A stretch of 64,000 nucleotides of DNA from DATJHM01 sp963777355. GTDB lineage: Bacteria; Chloroflexota; Ktedonobacteria; Ktedonobacterales; Ktedonobacteraceae. Shown here piece after piece: positions 19,960 through 29,404 of this stretch. Under the pieces are notes generated by a model. The model was not told the origin of the DNA. It did no database searches and saw nothing but the letters and a program-made list of their open reading frames with translations. The stretch is taken from the NCBI GenBank assembly GCA_963777355.1, contig CAVZQK010000032.1, positions 124,001 through 188,000 on the forward strand, read 5' to 3'. Each line of letters starts with the position of its first letter. The stretch's first letter is position 1. A program made the translations under genes and the position numbers.

Positions 19960-20237
19960 CGGCTTTCACACTCCCTTCTCGTTCCTGCTGCTTGTCTGGG
20001 AAAAGGATACTACATCATCGTGCTCATGTGCAGTAGACTAAAGTATACTCAGGGGTCGTATTTTGCAGAGGGAAGAGGTCAGTAGCTGGGAACAAAAAAG
20101 AAGTGTTCCCAATAGTATCAAGCAAGCAATGCAATCGATTTCAATAACAACCTACACTTGGCATTCTTTCCGCGGACTGAGAGAATGCGAGAAGCTAAAT
20201 TGACGAATGAGAATCCTCCATTTCTACTTAAAACCGA

Positions 20238-20266
20238 TTGACAATGGAGAATACTTCGATTATGAT
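20238..20266 (+). promoter_or_regulatory. Sigma-70 promoter of the GH5 gene
   Basis: TTGACA (20238-20243) and TATGAT (20261-20266) are spaced by exactly 17 bases, close to the ideal housekeeping promoter. Transcription would start around 20273, leaving a short leader of about 43 bases. The rest of the 356-base gap (19960-20237) shows no gene or repeat. Confidence 0.75.
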
Positions 20267-20305
20267 CTCACTGCAATGAGTTTTATTGCAATGAGATCAT
20301 AATCG
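20257..20305. promoter_or_regulatory. Long inverted repeat (operator) over the GH5 promoter
   Basis: Arms of 20 bases (20257-20276 and 20286-20305) match with one mismatch around a nine-base centre. The left arm covers the -10 box and start point; the right arm ends where the GGAGAAG ribosome site begins. Because most of the left arm lies upstream of the expected start, the full hairpin would not form in RNA, so a protein-binding operator is more likely than an attenuator. The binding regulator is unknown. Confidence 0.65.
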
Positions 20306-20315
20306 GAGAAGATTC

Positions 20316-21347
20316 ATGAAGCTACAACGTTCTCGTATATTTCGTATCATGCTTATCGTTGCGCTATTTGGAATATCAGCTGTTGCACTCTACGTCACCC
20401 CTGGATTTATAAAACCATCCAGCGCCCACGCTGCAACGACATTTGCGGGGGTAAATTGGGCAGATGCGCGAGACAATTACAACAGTGGTTGGGTCATCCC
20501 GGATGGATTAACTGCCTCGGATAGTTATGCAACTGTTCAGACAAAAGCAAACAACATTCTTGCTGGGTTTCAGAATAATTTAGGTGCCAACACGGTACGC
20601 TTACCAATCAATCCACCAAGCGTTGCACAATCCTGGTGGGGCTCCTACACAGCCGCGATTGATACCGCTTCGAGCAGAGGCATGAAAGTTATCCTCGGCT
20701 ATTGGACGGCTTCGACCAGTCAGGGCACCGTGAGCAATCTGTCGGCTTTCTGGACGATGTGGCAAACCGTCACCAACAAATACGGCGGCAATGGCAATAT
20801 CTATTTTGAGATTATGAACGAACCTTATGGGTATAGTGCTACCGATTGGACAAATTTGGCGGCACAATGGTTGAGCACATTTCCGAGCGTGCCCCAGTAC
20901 CGAGTGATCGTGAGCGGGACAGGATACAATGATAACCTGAGTGCGGTGGGGAGTGATAGCCGATTTAGCGGGTGCCTCTTATCCCTGCATATTTACCCTG
21001 ACTGGAATAAGAGTTACACCACCGAGAACCAATGGAAGCAGGACTTAATCAACCGTCTTGCAGGTTATTCAAGCCGCGCTATTGTAGACGAGTTTGGTGC
21101 TCCAATGACGACAGGCATCAACTATAACGTGGGCGAAAACAATATCAATGGCAACTATTATGTTGCGTTCATGTACGGTATTCCGAATCAAATTCGGGCG
21201 TTTGGGATGGGCGCGGTCTCCTGGGCCGGTTTGAAGAGCGGTGATACGTACACCATGGAACACCTGAATGGGAGTGGAACAAACATTTCGCTGTCGAACA
21301 CAAATGCATCAGGCAGAGTTCAACTAAGATGGGCCTGGGGAGACTAA
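20316..21347 (+). CDS. Secreted GH5 glycoside hydrolase (cellulase/endoglucanase type)
   Basis: A 343-residue exported enzyme. Residues 1-40 form a signal peptide ending S-A-H-A-A. The mature part is a single GH5-type TIM barrel: V-R-L-P-I-N near residue 96, the acid/base Glu in F-E-I-M-N-E-P-Y near residue 169, and the nucleophile Glu in I-V-D-E-F-G-A near residue 257. GH5 enzymes cut beta-1,4-linked glucans, mannans or related polymers by a retaining mechanism; the exact polymer is not readable here. There is no carbohydrate-binding module. The GGAGAAG ribosome site sits right after the operator-like inverted repeat, so expression is probably tightly repressed until a sugar signal is present. 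Confidence 0.88.
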   Translation: MKLQRSRIFRIMLIVALFGISAVALYVTPGFIKPSSAHAATTFAGVNWADARDNYNSGWVIPDGLTASDSYATVQTKANNILAGFQNNLGANTVRLPINPPSVAQSWWGSYTAAIDTASSRGMKVILGYWTASTSQGTVSNLSAFWTMWQTVTNKYGGNGNIYFEIMNEPYGYSATDWTNLAAQWLSTFPSVPQYRVIVSGTGYNDNLSAVGSDSRFSGCLLSLHIYPDWNKSYTTENQWKQDLINRLAGYSSRAIVDEFGAPMTTGINYNVGENNINGNYYVAFMYGIPNQIRAFGMGAVSWAGLKSGDTYTMEHLNGSGTNISLSNTNASGRVQLRWAWGD

Positions 21348-21409
21348 CTACCCCTGATCCTGGTGAAACAGAAAAAGACAAAATCTTCCCGGTCTTTCCC
21401 ATAACCGAC

Positions 21410-21446
21410 GAGAGGCGCTTGTAACTAACGGTAACAGGCGTCTCTC
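21410..21446 (+). terminator. Terminator between GH5 and histidine kinase genes
   Basis: A nine-pair stem with one G-T pair (21410-21418 with 21438-21446) is followed by TTTTCTCTC on the plus strand. It lies 62 bases after the GH5 stop and just before the 3' end of the convergent kinase gene. Confidence 0.55.
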
Positions 21447-21460
21447 TTTTCTCTCGATTA

Positions 21461-23887
21461 CTAGAGACTCGTCTCTTCCCTGGATGGCAGGGGAGACAAA
21501 GCGACAGAAAATGTTGCCCCGTGTCCTTTGCTGCTTTCTACCCACATCCGACCATGATGTCGCGCAACAATCTCACTTGAGATGTAGAGGCCAATGCCGA
21601 GTCCTGGATAGGTCTTTTCCTCCGTGTCTGTGACTTGATAAAAGCGCTCAAAGATTTTCTGGTGATGGCTTTTCTCTATACCCATGCCAAAATCTTGAAC
21701 ACTGACGATAACCTGTTGTAAGTCTTCTTCTCGGCGCAGATGCACGATGATATTCTCTGCGCCTGGAGAATATTTGATGGCATTAGTTAATAGATTGATG
21801 AATACCTGCCCCAGACGATCTTTATCACCCAACACCTGTACGCCTGTTCTCCCCTCAATAAGCAGATGATGCGTTGCCGTCGTGGCCTGAACATTTTCCA
21901 CCGTTTCCTCGATGAGTTCATCCAGGTCAACGGCCTCCTCTCGAAACACCAGCTTGCCCGACTGCATTCGCGAGAGATCCAGCAGTTCGCTAATCAGTCC
22001 GGTAAGCTTATTGAGCTGAGCATCCATGCGAGCTAGATAATGTAATCCTTGCTCATCCCCCTGTTTTGTCAGGCGGCGCTGCAAGACATAGGTAAAGCCT
22101 TTGAGGCTGGTCACAGGTGTTTTGAGTTCGTGACTTGTCATACTAATAAACTCGTCTTTGCGCCGCTCCACGCTCATTCGCTCTGTAATATCGTGGATGA
22201 TGGTGATGACCATTGCCACCACCCCATTCTCATCCATCACTGGACGGGACTTGGTCAGCGACCAGCGTTCGTTCTGGTTCGTTCCTTTCTCTCGATAGCC
22301 AATAACGGCCTGGGCTTCAGGCTCTCCAGCAAATATGCGCACATGAGTGAGCTGGGAGGCTGGAAAGGGCTCTCCTTGTTCATTCATGATCTCATATTTG
22401 CTGAGAATCCCAGGCTGTTGTGTCGCCAGCATCTGCTGGACCGAGGCAAAGCCAGTCGCCAACGCTGCTGCCTCATTGGCATACATGATCTGGCTATCAC
22501 GAGAGTAGACGATGATGCCGTCTGCGACCCCTTGAAGGATAATCGCTAATTGGTCACGGGACTGTTGGGCTTCACGATAGAGTTGCGCATTGTCAAGCGC
22601 GACACCAGTACGCCGCCCAATCTCTTCCGCCAGAACAAGGTCACGCGTGTCGTAGCGTTTGCCGGATTCCGTCGCTACGAAGGAGACCACGCCGAGGCAT
22701 CTCCCACGAGCTATCAGCGGCACCAGCATTGCGGACGAATACCCCATCTGTCGCGCAATAGCCAATTCCTCTTCGTCTCGGGATCTTGCCACCAGCATGG
22801 CATCAGAAATCTCTGTATAGAGTTCGGATTCTCCCGTGCGGGCCACACGAGCCACACCCGTTGAAGCATCGAGGTCAATAGGATTGCGTTCGCGGAGTCT
22901 TCGCGCCCAACGCACCTGCTCCGGGTCTTTATGCGCGATCTCGATCAGCTCAAAGTGTCCTTCCTGATCCAGGAGATCAACGGTAAACCAATCGGCAAGC
23001 GTTGGAACAATCAACCGGGCAATATTAGCAAGCGTTTCCTGATAGTCAAGGGTGGAGGACAACTCTTTACTGACCTCTATGAGAAACTGCTCTTGTGCTT
23101 CAAGACGTTTGCGTTCAGTAATGTCGTGTGCAATATCGGAGGCACCGATGATTCGACCATCGCTATTATAAATAGGAGAGACGATAACGGAGACAGGCAG
23201 AACCGTTCCATCCTTTTTTCGCCGTGCAGTTTCATAGAGATCAACCTGTTCTCCACGGGTGATGCGCTCCATGATTCGGACAAATTCATTCTGTCGATCG
23301 TCAGGAAAGAGGATGGTAATAGGCTGACCAATGGCCTCCTGGGCACTATATCCATAGAGCAGCTCTGCCGCTCTATTCCAACTGGTGATAAAGCCATCGT
23401 ACGTTTTCCCGATAATGGAAATAGCGGCAGATTCGACGAGAGCAGCAAGTTGCCGATACTGTTCCTGCAAATCAGTTTGCAGTTGCATGTGGTGTTCCTG
23501 GCTGTCCTGGGTGCTCTGGTGGCGCTGCGTTGTCTCGTAAAAAGAGAGCGTCGTTCCTGCTTCAGAAGGAGAGATACACAGAGCAAACCATTGGCCAGTG
23601 GGAGGATAGATAGTTTCAACATCCATGACGGTTTGGGTATCGGTTGCCTGGTAGCAGGTCTTCCAAAACAGCGTGCCAACCATTTCAGGGAAGACCTCCC
23701 AGATATTCTTTCCCAGGAGCTCTTCCCGTTGCTTGTGGAGGATGCTTTCGCCTGCACGATTTACATACGTACAGCACCACTGGGGATTCACAATCATGAA
23801 TCCACTGCCGATACGTTCAATGATGGCCAGAGGCTGTTGGTCCAATGCGAACTTCGCCTCATCAGGAAAAGGAGAAAATGTACTCAT
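21461..23887 (-). CDS. PAS-PAS-GAF-PAS sensor histidine kinase
   Basis: A soluble hybrid-type sensor kinase of about 808 residues. The start at 23887 (M-S-T-F-S-P-F) is preferred because AAGGGA lies just upstream; an in-frame ATG at 23935 would add 16 residues. In order: PAS (about 12-120), PAS with H-D-I-T-E-R-K (145-270), GAF (285-430), PAS with H-D-I-T-E-R-M (450-575), HisKA dimerisation helix with phospho-acceptor His in S-H-E-L-K-T-P near residue 590, and an HATPase domain with N-L-L-T-N-A-I-K, D-F-G-M-G-I and G-L-G-I-G-L. No membrane helix is seen, so it senses internal signals. No response regulator is adjacent, which makes it an orphan kinase. Confidence 0.92.
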   Translation of the reverse strand: MSTFSPFPDEAKFALDQQPLAIIERIGSGFMIVNPQWCCTYVNRAGESILHKQREELLGKNIWEVFPEMVGTLFWKTCYQATDTQTVMDVETIYPPTGQWFALCISPSEAGTTLSFYETTQRHQSTQDSQEHHMQLQTDLQEQYRQLAALVESAAISIIGKTYDGFITSWNRAAELLYGYSAQEAIGQPITILFPDDRQNEFVRIMERITRGEQVDLYETARRKKDGTVLPVSVIVSPIYNSDGRIIGASDIAHDITERKRLEAQEQFLIEVSKELSSTLDYQETLANIARLIVPTLADWFTVDLLDQEGHFELIEIAHKDPEQVRWARRLRERNPIDLDASTGVARVARTGESELYTEISDAMLVARSRDEEELAIARQMGYSSAMLVPLIARGRCLGVVSFVATESGKRYDTRDLVLAEEIGRRTGVALDNAQLYREAQQSRDQLAIILQGVADGIIVYSRDSQIMYANEAAALATGFASVQQMLATQQPGILSKYEIMNEQGEPFPASQLTHVRIFAGEPEAQAVIGYREKGTNQNERWSLTKSRPVMDENGVVAMVITIIHDITERMSVERRKDEFISMTSHELKTPVTSLKGFTYVLQRRLTKQGDEQGLHYLARMDAQLNKLTGLISELLDLSRMQSGKLVFREEAVDLDELIEETVENVQATTATHHLLIEGRTGVQVLGDKDRLGQVFINLLTNAIKYSPGAENIIVHLRREEDLQQVIVSVQDFGMGIEKSHHQKIFERFYQVTDTEEKTYPGLGIGLYISSEIVARHHGRMWVESSKGHGATFSVALSPLPSREETSL

Positions 23888-24170
23888 AGGTTCCCTTATG
23901 CTCTCCTTTTGAGAGATGATTGCAGACAGAGGCAAACACGAAGAGAGCCATGAAACCTCCCCCTAGAAAGCGAGTATTGCGCTCTGGAAATCTATAGAAA
24001 TAGTATAGCAGCTCTTCTCAGCCTTAGCAAACGTACTCCTCTAAGAAAGCTTTGACACAAGTCCCTTCTCTCTCGCAGCAGGCAAAAGCTAGCCACAACA
24101 TGCTCAAAAATCCGTAGTGAGAACGCGGAACATCTCGTGTAATTCAGGAGAATTTTTATGGCTTTTTGAT

Positions 24171-24199
24171 TTGACCAACGTCCAGCTTCCATTTATACT
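24171..24199 (+). promoter_or_regulatory. Promoter of methyltransferase gene
   Basis: TTGACC (24171-24176) and TATACT (24194-24199) with a 17-base spacer, 75 bases before the methyltransferase start. The rest of the 387-base gap (23888-24274) also carries the upstream region of the divergent kinase, where no clear promoter could be picked out. Confidence 0.6.
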
Positions 24200-24274
24200 G
24201 AGTTTCTATACAGTAGAGGTAGTCTCTTCAATACACTTGAATACGAGAAAAAGAAGCGCGAGAGTAAAGAACAT

Positions 24275-25207
24275 ATGAGTATTTTTGATTGGTTGACAGG
24301 AAAAAATAAGGCGCAGAAGAAAGCAAAAGAGGAACAGCAGGTATTTCTTGCTCAGTTGCCGGTGATTGAACAGCGATTTGAGACTGTCGAAGGGAGACGC
24401 TTGCTGGCGGAGGCAGCCTATGTGCTGCCAAAGGACGAGCGGGAGATGAATCGCCTGGATTTTCAACATTACATTTTGAAGGCAGTTCTGCGCGAAAACT
24501 ATTTTGCTCCTATAAAAGAGCCAATTTCTATTCTCGATGTGGGGTGTGGGACGGCCCGCTGGTGCTATGAGATGGCACGGGCGTTTCCACAGGCGCGTAT
24601 TCTAGGTTGTGATCTGGTAGAGCAGGATAGCTATACGGAGTCACAGCCGCCAAATTATCAGTTTATCATTGGGGATGTGTTGAAAGGGTTGCCGTTTTCT
24701 TCAGCAAGCTTTGATTTTGTGCATCAACGCTTGCTGACGGGAGGGATGCCAACGAGGAATTGGGGGCAGGATATCCAGGAACTCTTTCGTGTGACCAGTC
24801 CGGGGGGATGGGTGGAACTTGTAGAGATTACTTCAACCACGATCAAGGGCGGGGAAATAAGTGAGCTGATTGCGTCAGGGGTGAATGCAGCCTGCCGGAA
24901 GCGGGGAATTGATCCCGCACACCTTCCCAATCTGCCGAAGTATATGGAACAGGCGGGTTTTACTTCGATCAAGACGCGTGTTGTGGCAATTCCTCTAGGG
25001 AATTGGGGAGGGCGCATTGGAGGCATGATGGTAAAAAACTGGATCACATTACTGCAAACACTGAAACCGGGTGTGCTCCTAGAACTGGAGATAGAAAGTG
25101 AGCAGTTTGATGAGATGCTCAAGCAAGCTCAGATAGATTGGGAGCGATTCCATGCAAGCATCCCATGTTATATTATCTATGGACAGAAGGCAAGGAAGAT
25201 GGGGTAG
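24275..25207 (+). CDS. Class I SAM-dependent methyltransferase
   Basis: A 310-residue methyltransferase. After a charged N-terminal helix (K-N-K-A-Q-K-K-A-K-E-E), the SAM-binding motif I reads I-L-D-V-G-C-G-T-A-R-W near residues 87-97, followed by an acidic motif (G-C-D-L-V-E) and a post-motif segment S-F-D-F-V-H-Q-R. It belongs to the same broad family as the two other methyltransferases in this window (6854-7803 and 50020-50925) but is a more distant member. No substrate can be named. It is a single-gene unit with its own promoter and a hairpin after the stop. Confidence 0.85.
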   Translation: MSIFDWLTGKNKAQKKAKEEQQVFLAQLPVIEQRFETVEGRRLLAEAAYVLPKDEREMNRLDFQHYILKAVLRENYFAPIKEPISILDVGCGTARWCYEMARAFPQARILGCDLVEQDSYTESQPPNYQFIIGDVLKGLPFSSASFDFVHQRLLTGGMPTRNWGQDIQELFRVTSPGGWVELVEITSTTIKGGEISELIASGVNAACRKRGIDPAHLPNLPKYMEQAGFTSIKTRVVAIPLGNWGGRIGGMMVKNWITLLQTLKPGVLLELEIESEQFDEMLKQAQIDWERFHASIPCYIIYGQKARKMG

Positions 25208-25238
25208 TCTCTGATTTTCGGCAAGCCAAGAAAAGAGA

Positions 25239-25265
25239 CTCCAGCCTGAGCAGGCTCGGCTGGAG
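25239..25265 (+). terminator. Hairpin after methyltransferase gene
   Basis: An eight-pair perfect stem (25239-25246 with 25258-25265) lies about 30 bases past the stop codon. The following bases (CTTTCGG) are only weakly T-rich, so efficiency is uncertain. Confidence 0.5.
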
Positions 25266-25478
25266 CTTTCGGCTAATCAGCTAATCAGCGATTACCCTTT
25301 GGTCGGAAACACAACACTTATAGCTCACCAAAATCCTGACACATTGACGCTATCCTGACCTGCTCTTTTAGAGCATATAGCCGATAGAGAAAACTGTGGA
25401 GGATAATTCCCTTCCTTATAAAGCTCTCCTTGTACCAACAAGAAGAACAAATAACGGAAAGTCAAAAGGTGAGATGCT

Positions 25479-27734
25479 ATGAAACAATTCGGTAGATATT
25501 TACCTCCTACCTTCTGGTTGAGTGTAAAAGTATCAGTGCTCTTTAGCGGGCTCCTGCTTCTCTGGTTGTTGCTCAAACCAGGTTCTCATGATCTCTTCCT
25601 GAAGGGCGATATGCTCGCTCAACCAGTAAGTCTGGTCATTGGGATGATTATCAGCTTTAGCTGCGAATCCTGGAGATTGCCTCTATCCTGGACCGCACTA
25701 AAAAGAGCCACATGCACGCCTGAGTTCTGGATACCTGTTGTCTTCCTTCTAGTATGTATCAATCATCTGACGGCACAAATCATTACGGACTATCTGACCT
25801 TCACATCGTCTATGGTACCTCCTGGTGCTTCCTGGGCAGATTTCTTTTTTTTGACATCCTATCCCTTAATAATTCTCTTTTTCTTTCTTCTTCCTACCCA
25901 CTCTCACGCATCTCTAGGCCGTACGCGTATTCTATTGAATACCTTCCTACTTATAATTACTACCATTATTTTTAGCTGGTATTTTATTCTAGGACCAATT
26001 CTTCTACAAAACAAAGTAGATCTCCTCACCAGAATCATGACGAGCGCCTACCCTTTATCGGACCTGACCCTGATTTTCTGTCTCTTGCAGCTTGCCTCTC
26101 ACACCGTTGAGATAAAAATGCGACCGGCGATCTTCCTCTTTGTCCTTGCAACATTCATTCTCATATTCCTGGATAGCACGATTGAGTATAAAACGCTCAA
26201 CAGTGGTTATAACATAGGAAACCTGGTAGATCTCTGCTTGCCTTTATCCTATCTCTGTTATGGTCTGGCCTTCCATGCTCTACGCGCAGCGCCGAGAGAG
26301 CAATCAGACGCATCTTCGATCTTGCAACCAGAAGGCAGAGCCGCAAAACAGGTCTCACTTATTCCCCCGTTCTGGCTCTCATTTCTCCCGTATGTACTTA
26401 TTCCGGTTGTCCTTGGATTTACTTTTTATGTCTTACTGCAAGGAAAATCAGATGCGCGGTCCTGGGGAGTCTATATCGGGAGTCTTACTTTAATTGTACT
26501 CGTGTTGCTTCGTCAGGTGACATTAATTCGCGCTGTTACCGACTCTGCAAGTATGACGACACATCTGAACAAGGAACTGCAAAGTGCAAATACTCGTCTG
26601 GAGACACAAGCCACAACTGATCCTTTAACGGGTCTCCCAAATCATCGTGCGCTCCTGGCTATCCTTACAAAGGAACTGGAACGGGCACAGCGCTATCAGC
26701 ATGCTTGCACCTTACTTTTTCTGGACCTGGATCACTTTAAAGCCCTCAACGATGGTTATGGGCATACGGCAGGTGATGAGGTTCTGCTCGCCTTTGGTCA
26801 AAGGCTGCGCCAGAGTGTGCGAGAGAGCGATACGGTAGGGCGCTGGGGAGGTGAGGAGTTCATCGCCATTCTACCAGAGACAACAATGAAAGAGGCGCAA
26901 GCAATTACCACACGCATCTGTGAAGCAGTAAGTCAGCAACCCTTCGCAATTGGTGGAGGGATTCAGCTTACCTGCTCTCTCGGCATCGCCAGTTACCCCT
27001 GCCATGCCCCTGAACTGAATGCTCTTATCAATGCCGCAGATCAGGCAATGTATGCCGCTAAGCGCCTGGGACGCAATCAGTCTCGTAGCATTGATGATCC
27101 TGCCGTCCAGATCATGCTCAGCGAGGAACCTGGCGAAGAAGATCGGGAAGAGACGGCCCTACGCGGCTTTGTGAGTGCCCTCATCACCATGCTAGAACAG
27201 CGTGATCCCTCGCAGCAAGACCACGCCTATCAGGTAGGCGACCTCGCCAGGCAGCTCGCCTTACACCTCGGCGTCCCCGCTCCGGAAGCAAGAATGATGC
27301 ATTTAGCGGGACAACTTCATGATATTGGCAAGATCGGCATCCCCGATGCCCTTTTAGACACGCCTGCTCCCCTGACAACAAAAGAGTGGCAACAGATAAG
27401 GAAACATCCTGAAAGAGGCGCGGAGATTCTCACCCACATACCTGCTTTACGTCCGCTCGTCCCAGTAATTCGTGCTCACTATGAGCGCTGGGATGGTACA
27501 GGCTATCCTCAGCAGTTGAAAATGGAAAATATTCCCCTTGCCGCCAGAGTCATTGCCGTCGCTGATGCCTATACTACGATGCTTTCTCATGAAACAGGTT
27601 CCTCTTGGGAGGCGCTCACAGCACTCCAGAGAGCTGCTGGAACACAATTTGATCCAACAGTAGTTCATGCCCTCTCAAGCATGCTTTCCTCTCAACAGCA
27701 GTATCTTCAAGAAGTGACACTCCGCACGCCCTAA
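25479..27734 (+). CDS. Membrane GGDEF and HD-GYP cyclic-di-GMP protein
   Basis: A 751-residue protein with about ten N-terminal membrane helices (residues 1-350), a GGDEF diguanylate cyclase domain with the active-site motif G-G-E-E-F near residues 456-460, and an HD-GYP-type domain with H-D-I-G-K near residue 614 and G-T-G-Y-P near residue 675. It can therefore be expected both to make and to break cyclic-di-GMP, or to have one domain act as sensor. AAGGTGAG precedes the ATG. Its two output domains closely match those of the gene at 52414-54274. The last six residues and the stop codon lie in the right end of the TnpB element, so the native C-terminus has been replaced. Confidence 0.9.
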   Translation: MKQFGRYLPPTFWLSVKVSVLFSGLLLLWLLLKPGSHDLFLKGDMLAQPVSLVIGMIISFSCESWRLPLSWTALKRATCTPEFWIPVVFLLVCINHLTAQIITDYLTFTSSMVPPGASWADFFFLTSYPLIILFFFLLPTHSHASLGRTRILLNTFLLIITTIIFSWYFILGPILLQNKVDLLTRIMTSAYPLSDLTLIFCLLQLASHTVEIKMRPAIFLFVLATFILIFLDSTIEYKTLNSGYNIGNLVDLCLPLSYLCYGLAFHALRAAPREQSDASSILQPEGRAAKQVSLIPPFWLSFLPYVLIPVVLGFTFYVLLQGKSDARSWGVYIGSLTLIVLVLLRQVTLIRAVTDSASMTTHLNKELQSANTRLETQATTDPLTGLPNHRALLAILTKELERAQRYQHACTLLFLDLDHFKALNDGYGHTAGDEVLLAFGQRLRQSVRESDTVGRWGGEEFIAILPETTMKEAQAITTRICEAVSQQPFAIGGGIQLTCSLGIASYPCHAPELNALINAADQAMYAAKRLGRNQSRSIDDPAVQIMLSEEPGEEDREETALRGFVSALITMLEQRDPSQQDHAYQVGDLARQLALHLGVPAPEARMMHLAGQLHDIGKIGIPDALLDTPAPLTTKEWQQIRKHPERGAEILTHIPALRPLVPVIRAHYERWDGTGYPQQLKMENIPLAARVIAVADAYTTMLSHETGSSWEALTALQRAAGTQFDPTVVHALSSMLSSQQQYLQEVTLRTP

Positions 27735-27795
27735 AGGGACGGTGGCTTCTTCCACTCCTCCATAGTCGATTCTCTGAGTATTTGTCTCGTAGAGA
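27714..27795 (-). ncRNA. TnpB right end with predicted omega-RNA 3' part
   Basis: The sequence after the tnpB stop ends in an imperfect hairpin followed by GGAGTGTCAC. This hairpin-plus-GTGTCA pattern is what I expect at the right end of IS200/IS605-type TnpB elements, where the guide RNA scaffold ends. The guide would then be read from the flanking bases just beyond 27714, which are antisense to the GGDEF-HD-GYP gene. Expression and exact ends are inferred. Confidence 0.55.
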
Positions 27796-29310
27796 CTACT
27801 CGTTGAAGAACCGTAGTTGGGGAAGAATAGAGCCGGGGTGCGCCACCATCTCTGCGCGCTCCTCGTGGGCGGTGCCATGCCCGTTGCTCGTTCCATGCCT
27901 TCGTGCGCGTTGCTGAGATGGGTCGTTCGCGCTGTTGGCGTCCTGGGAACGGGCAACACCTGATGATTTCTCATCCCTCTCGGCTGCACGCAGTCGAGGA
28001 GTGGGAGGCTTTCCCTTTGGTGGTTTCTGAGACCGAGCAAGTAAACGCTGACCGATGACGATACTGGCGTTTCTATCAGCATTTCCGCGCATTCCACACT
28101 GCGGACAACAGGCCAGAGGCGTGCCAGGCGTGTAGCCTGTTGGCTCCTGCCTGGCGTCGTAGCGTGCGATGAGACCATGACACCGAGCGCATTCTTTGCT
28201 CGTATTGCGAGGACTCACTCGACTGGTGATGATCCCTTCCTGCCAGGTCTTGTACTTTGCGTACTTGAAGATGCGCCCTTTCATCCAATAGGCCCGTTTC
28301 GCGTTGCTCCTCCGGCTATATCTGCCCTTCTGTGGTTTCAGGTTGCCGAGATGCTCAAAGACCAGGAGACTCGCCCCGTGTTGCATGGCAAATTGCACGA
28401 TGCGCCGACTGACCAGGTGAGCCACCTGCTCATCTACGTGTCGGATCTTTGCCCACAGCGCAGCGTTATCCTGTTCTCCCTCGGCGAGAATGCCGGTCTT
28501 GCGTCGGTTGCGTGCGATGCGTCCAAGCTGCAACTTCCTAAAGCCGTGTACCTCTTTGCCAGCACCGATGAATGTAGTGGCAAGGGTCGAACCTTCAGCA
28601 TTTTGGATGGTACACACCGCGAGATGCTTGTCCAGGTTGAGATCGATGGCGCACAAGCGCGTCTCTGTGCGCGTAAGTTGCTCCACCACCTTTGCAGGGC
28701 TGGTGAAGGTCTTTTCAATGGGGGTATGCAAGCGCCAGGTAGAGCCATGCCGAACCAGGGATGGGCTGCCGATTTCGTAGCCATCGGGGATCTCTCTGCT
28801 CAAGAGATGCACCTTCACCCAGCTCCAGCATCGGCCCGTCCAGAGCTTGAGCAAGATGTGCGTCTCGGTTCGCTCCTTCCACTGGCCCGCGTACAACGTC
28901 GCCGAGCGATTCCAGGTGCGCGGGGGAACGGGTGGCCGTTGGGTGAAGCGTTTCTTCTTCGCCTCGGCCTGCGCTTTGCGTTCACGCCACTTTTTCAGGG
29001 TGGTGAAAAACGAGCGAGCCGACCCCAGGGCTGCATGGATGGCAGCTCTGCGAAACAGTGCGGGCAGATTGGGAGCAATGGCGTCGAGCGGCATGACTGG
29101 ATGGGCGTTCTGTTCAGTGGCATGGGTGAGCGTCTCCAGTGCGTTCAAGGCTTTTTGAGAGGAGAGCGAGAGCACCTTTTCGTGTGCCTGGATGACCTCA
29201 AAGTAGAAGGCAGCCACCTGGTTAAAAAGGGTCTGAGTGGCCGAGAACCAGGCCGCATATGGCTGCGGATACTGCATGGTTTGCTTGATCGTCCGGCTGG
29301 CCTTTGCCAT
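27796..29310 (-). CDS. tnpB: TnpB RNA-guided nuclease (OrfB family)
   Basis: A 504-residue OrfB/TnpB protein. The ATG at 29310 follows AAGGAGG and gives M-A-K-A-S-R-T-I-K; an in-frame ATG at 29340 is less likely. The RuvC catalytic residues appear intact: Asp in A-I-D-L-N near residue 225, Glu in L-L-V-F-E-H-L near residue 325, and the final Asp in G-N-A-D-R-N near residue 415. The zinc ribbon has C-A-R-C and C-P-Q-C pairs. An 80-residue basic tail rich in Arg, Ser and Ala follows the last RuvC motif. TnpB proteins cut DNA guided by an RNA from the element's right end, which favours retention of the transposon. Confidence 0.9.
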   Translation of the reverse strand: MAKASRTIKQTMQYPQPYAAWFSATQTLFNQVAAFYFEVIQAHEKVLSLSSQKALNALETLTHATEQNAHPVMPLDAIAPNLPALFRRAAIHAALGSARSFFTTLKKWRERKAQAEAKKKRFTQRPPVPPRTWNRSATLYAGQWKERTETHILLKLWTGRCWSWVKVHLLSREIPDGYEIGSPSLVRHGSTWRLHTPIEKTFTSPAKVVEQLTRTETRLCAIDLNLDKHLAVCTIQNAEGSTLATTFIGAGKEVHGFRKLQLGRIARNRRKTGILAEGEQDNAALWAKIRHVDEQVAHLVSRRIVQFAMQHGASLLVFEHLGNLKPQKGRYSRRSNAKRAYWMKGRIFKYAKYKTWQEGIITSRVSPRNTSKECARCHGLIARYDARQEPTGYTPGTPLACCPQCGMRGNADRNASIVIGQRLLARSQKPPKGKPPTPRLRAAERDEKSSGVARSQDANSANDPSQQRARRHGTSNGHGTAHEERAEMVAHPGSILPQLRFFNE

Positions 29311-29375
29311 GATGGATGCCTCCTTTCTTCTTCTGTGCATATTTTACATAATATACTTGTTTTCCTCTCTATTGC

Positions 29376-29404
29376 ATGATATCATGAGCATCACTCGTTG
29401 TCAA
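29376..29404 (-). promoter_or_regulatory. Promoter of tnpB
   Basis: On the minus strand TTGACA (29404-29399) and TATCAT (29381-29376) are spaced by exactly 17 bases, 66 bases before the tnpB ATG. This is a near-consensus housekeeping promoter for a transposon gene. Confidence 0.65.

Noticed and set aside
20257..20305. Reading the GH5 inverted repeat as a riboswitch or attenuator hairpin
   Set aside because: Most of the left arm lies upstream of the expected transcription start, so the full stem would not be transcribed.
22931..23953. A 340-residue plus-strand frame opposite the histidine kinase
   Set aside because: Antisense to well-defined PAS domains and without any motif; a codon-bias shadow.
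28177..29379. A 400-residue open frame on the plus strand opposite tnpB
   Set aside because: It lies fully antisense to a clear TnpB gene with catalytic motifs, and its own peptide has no recognisable domain. High GC in the third codon position explains the open shadow frame.
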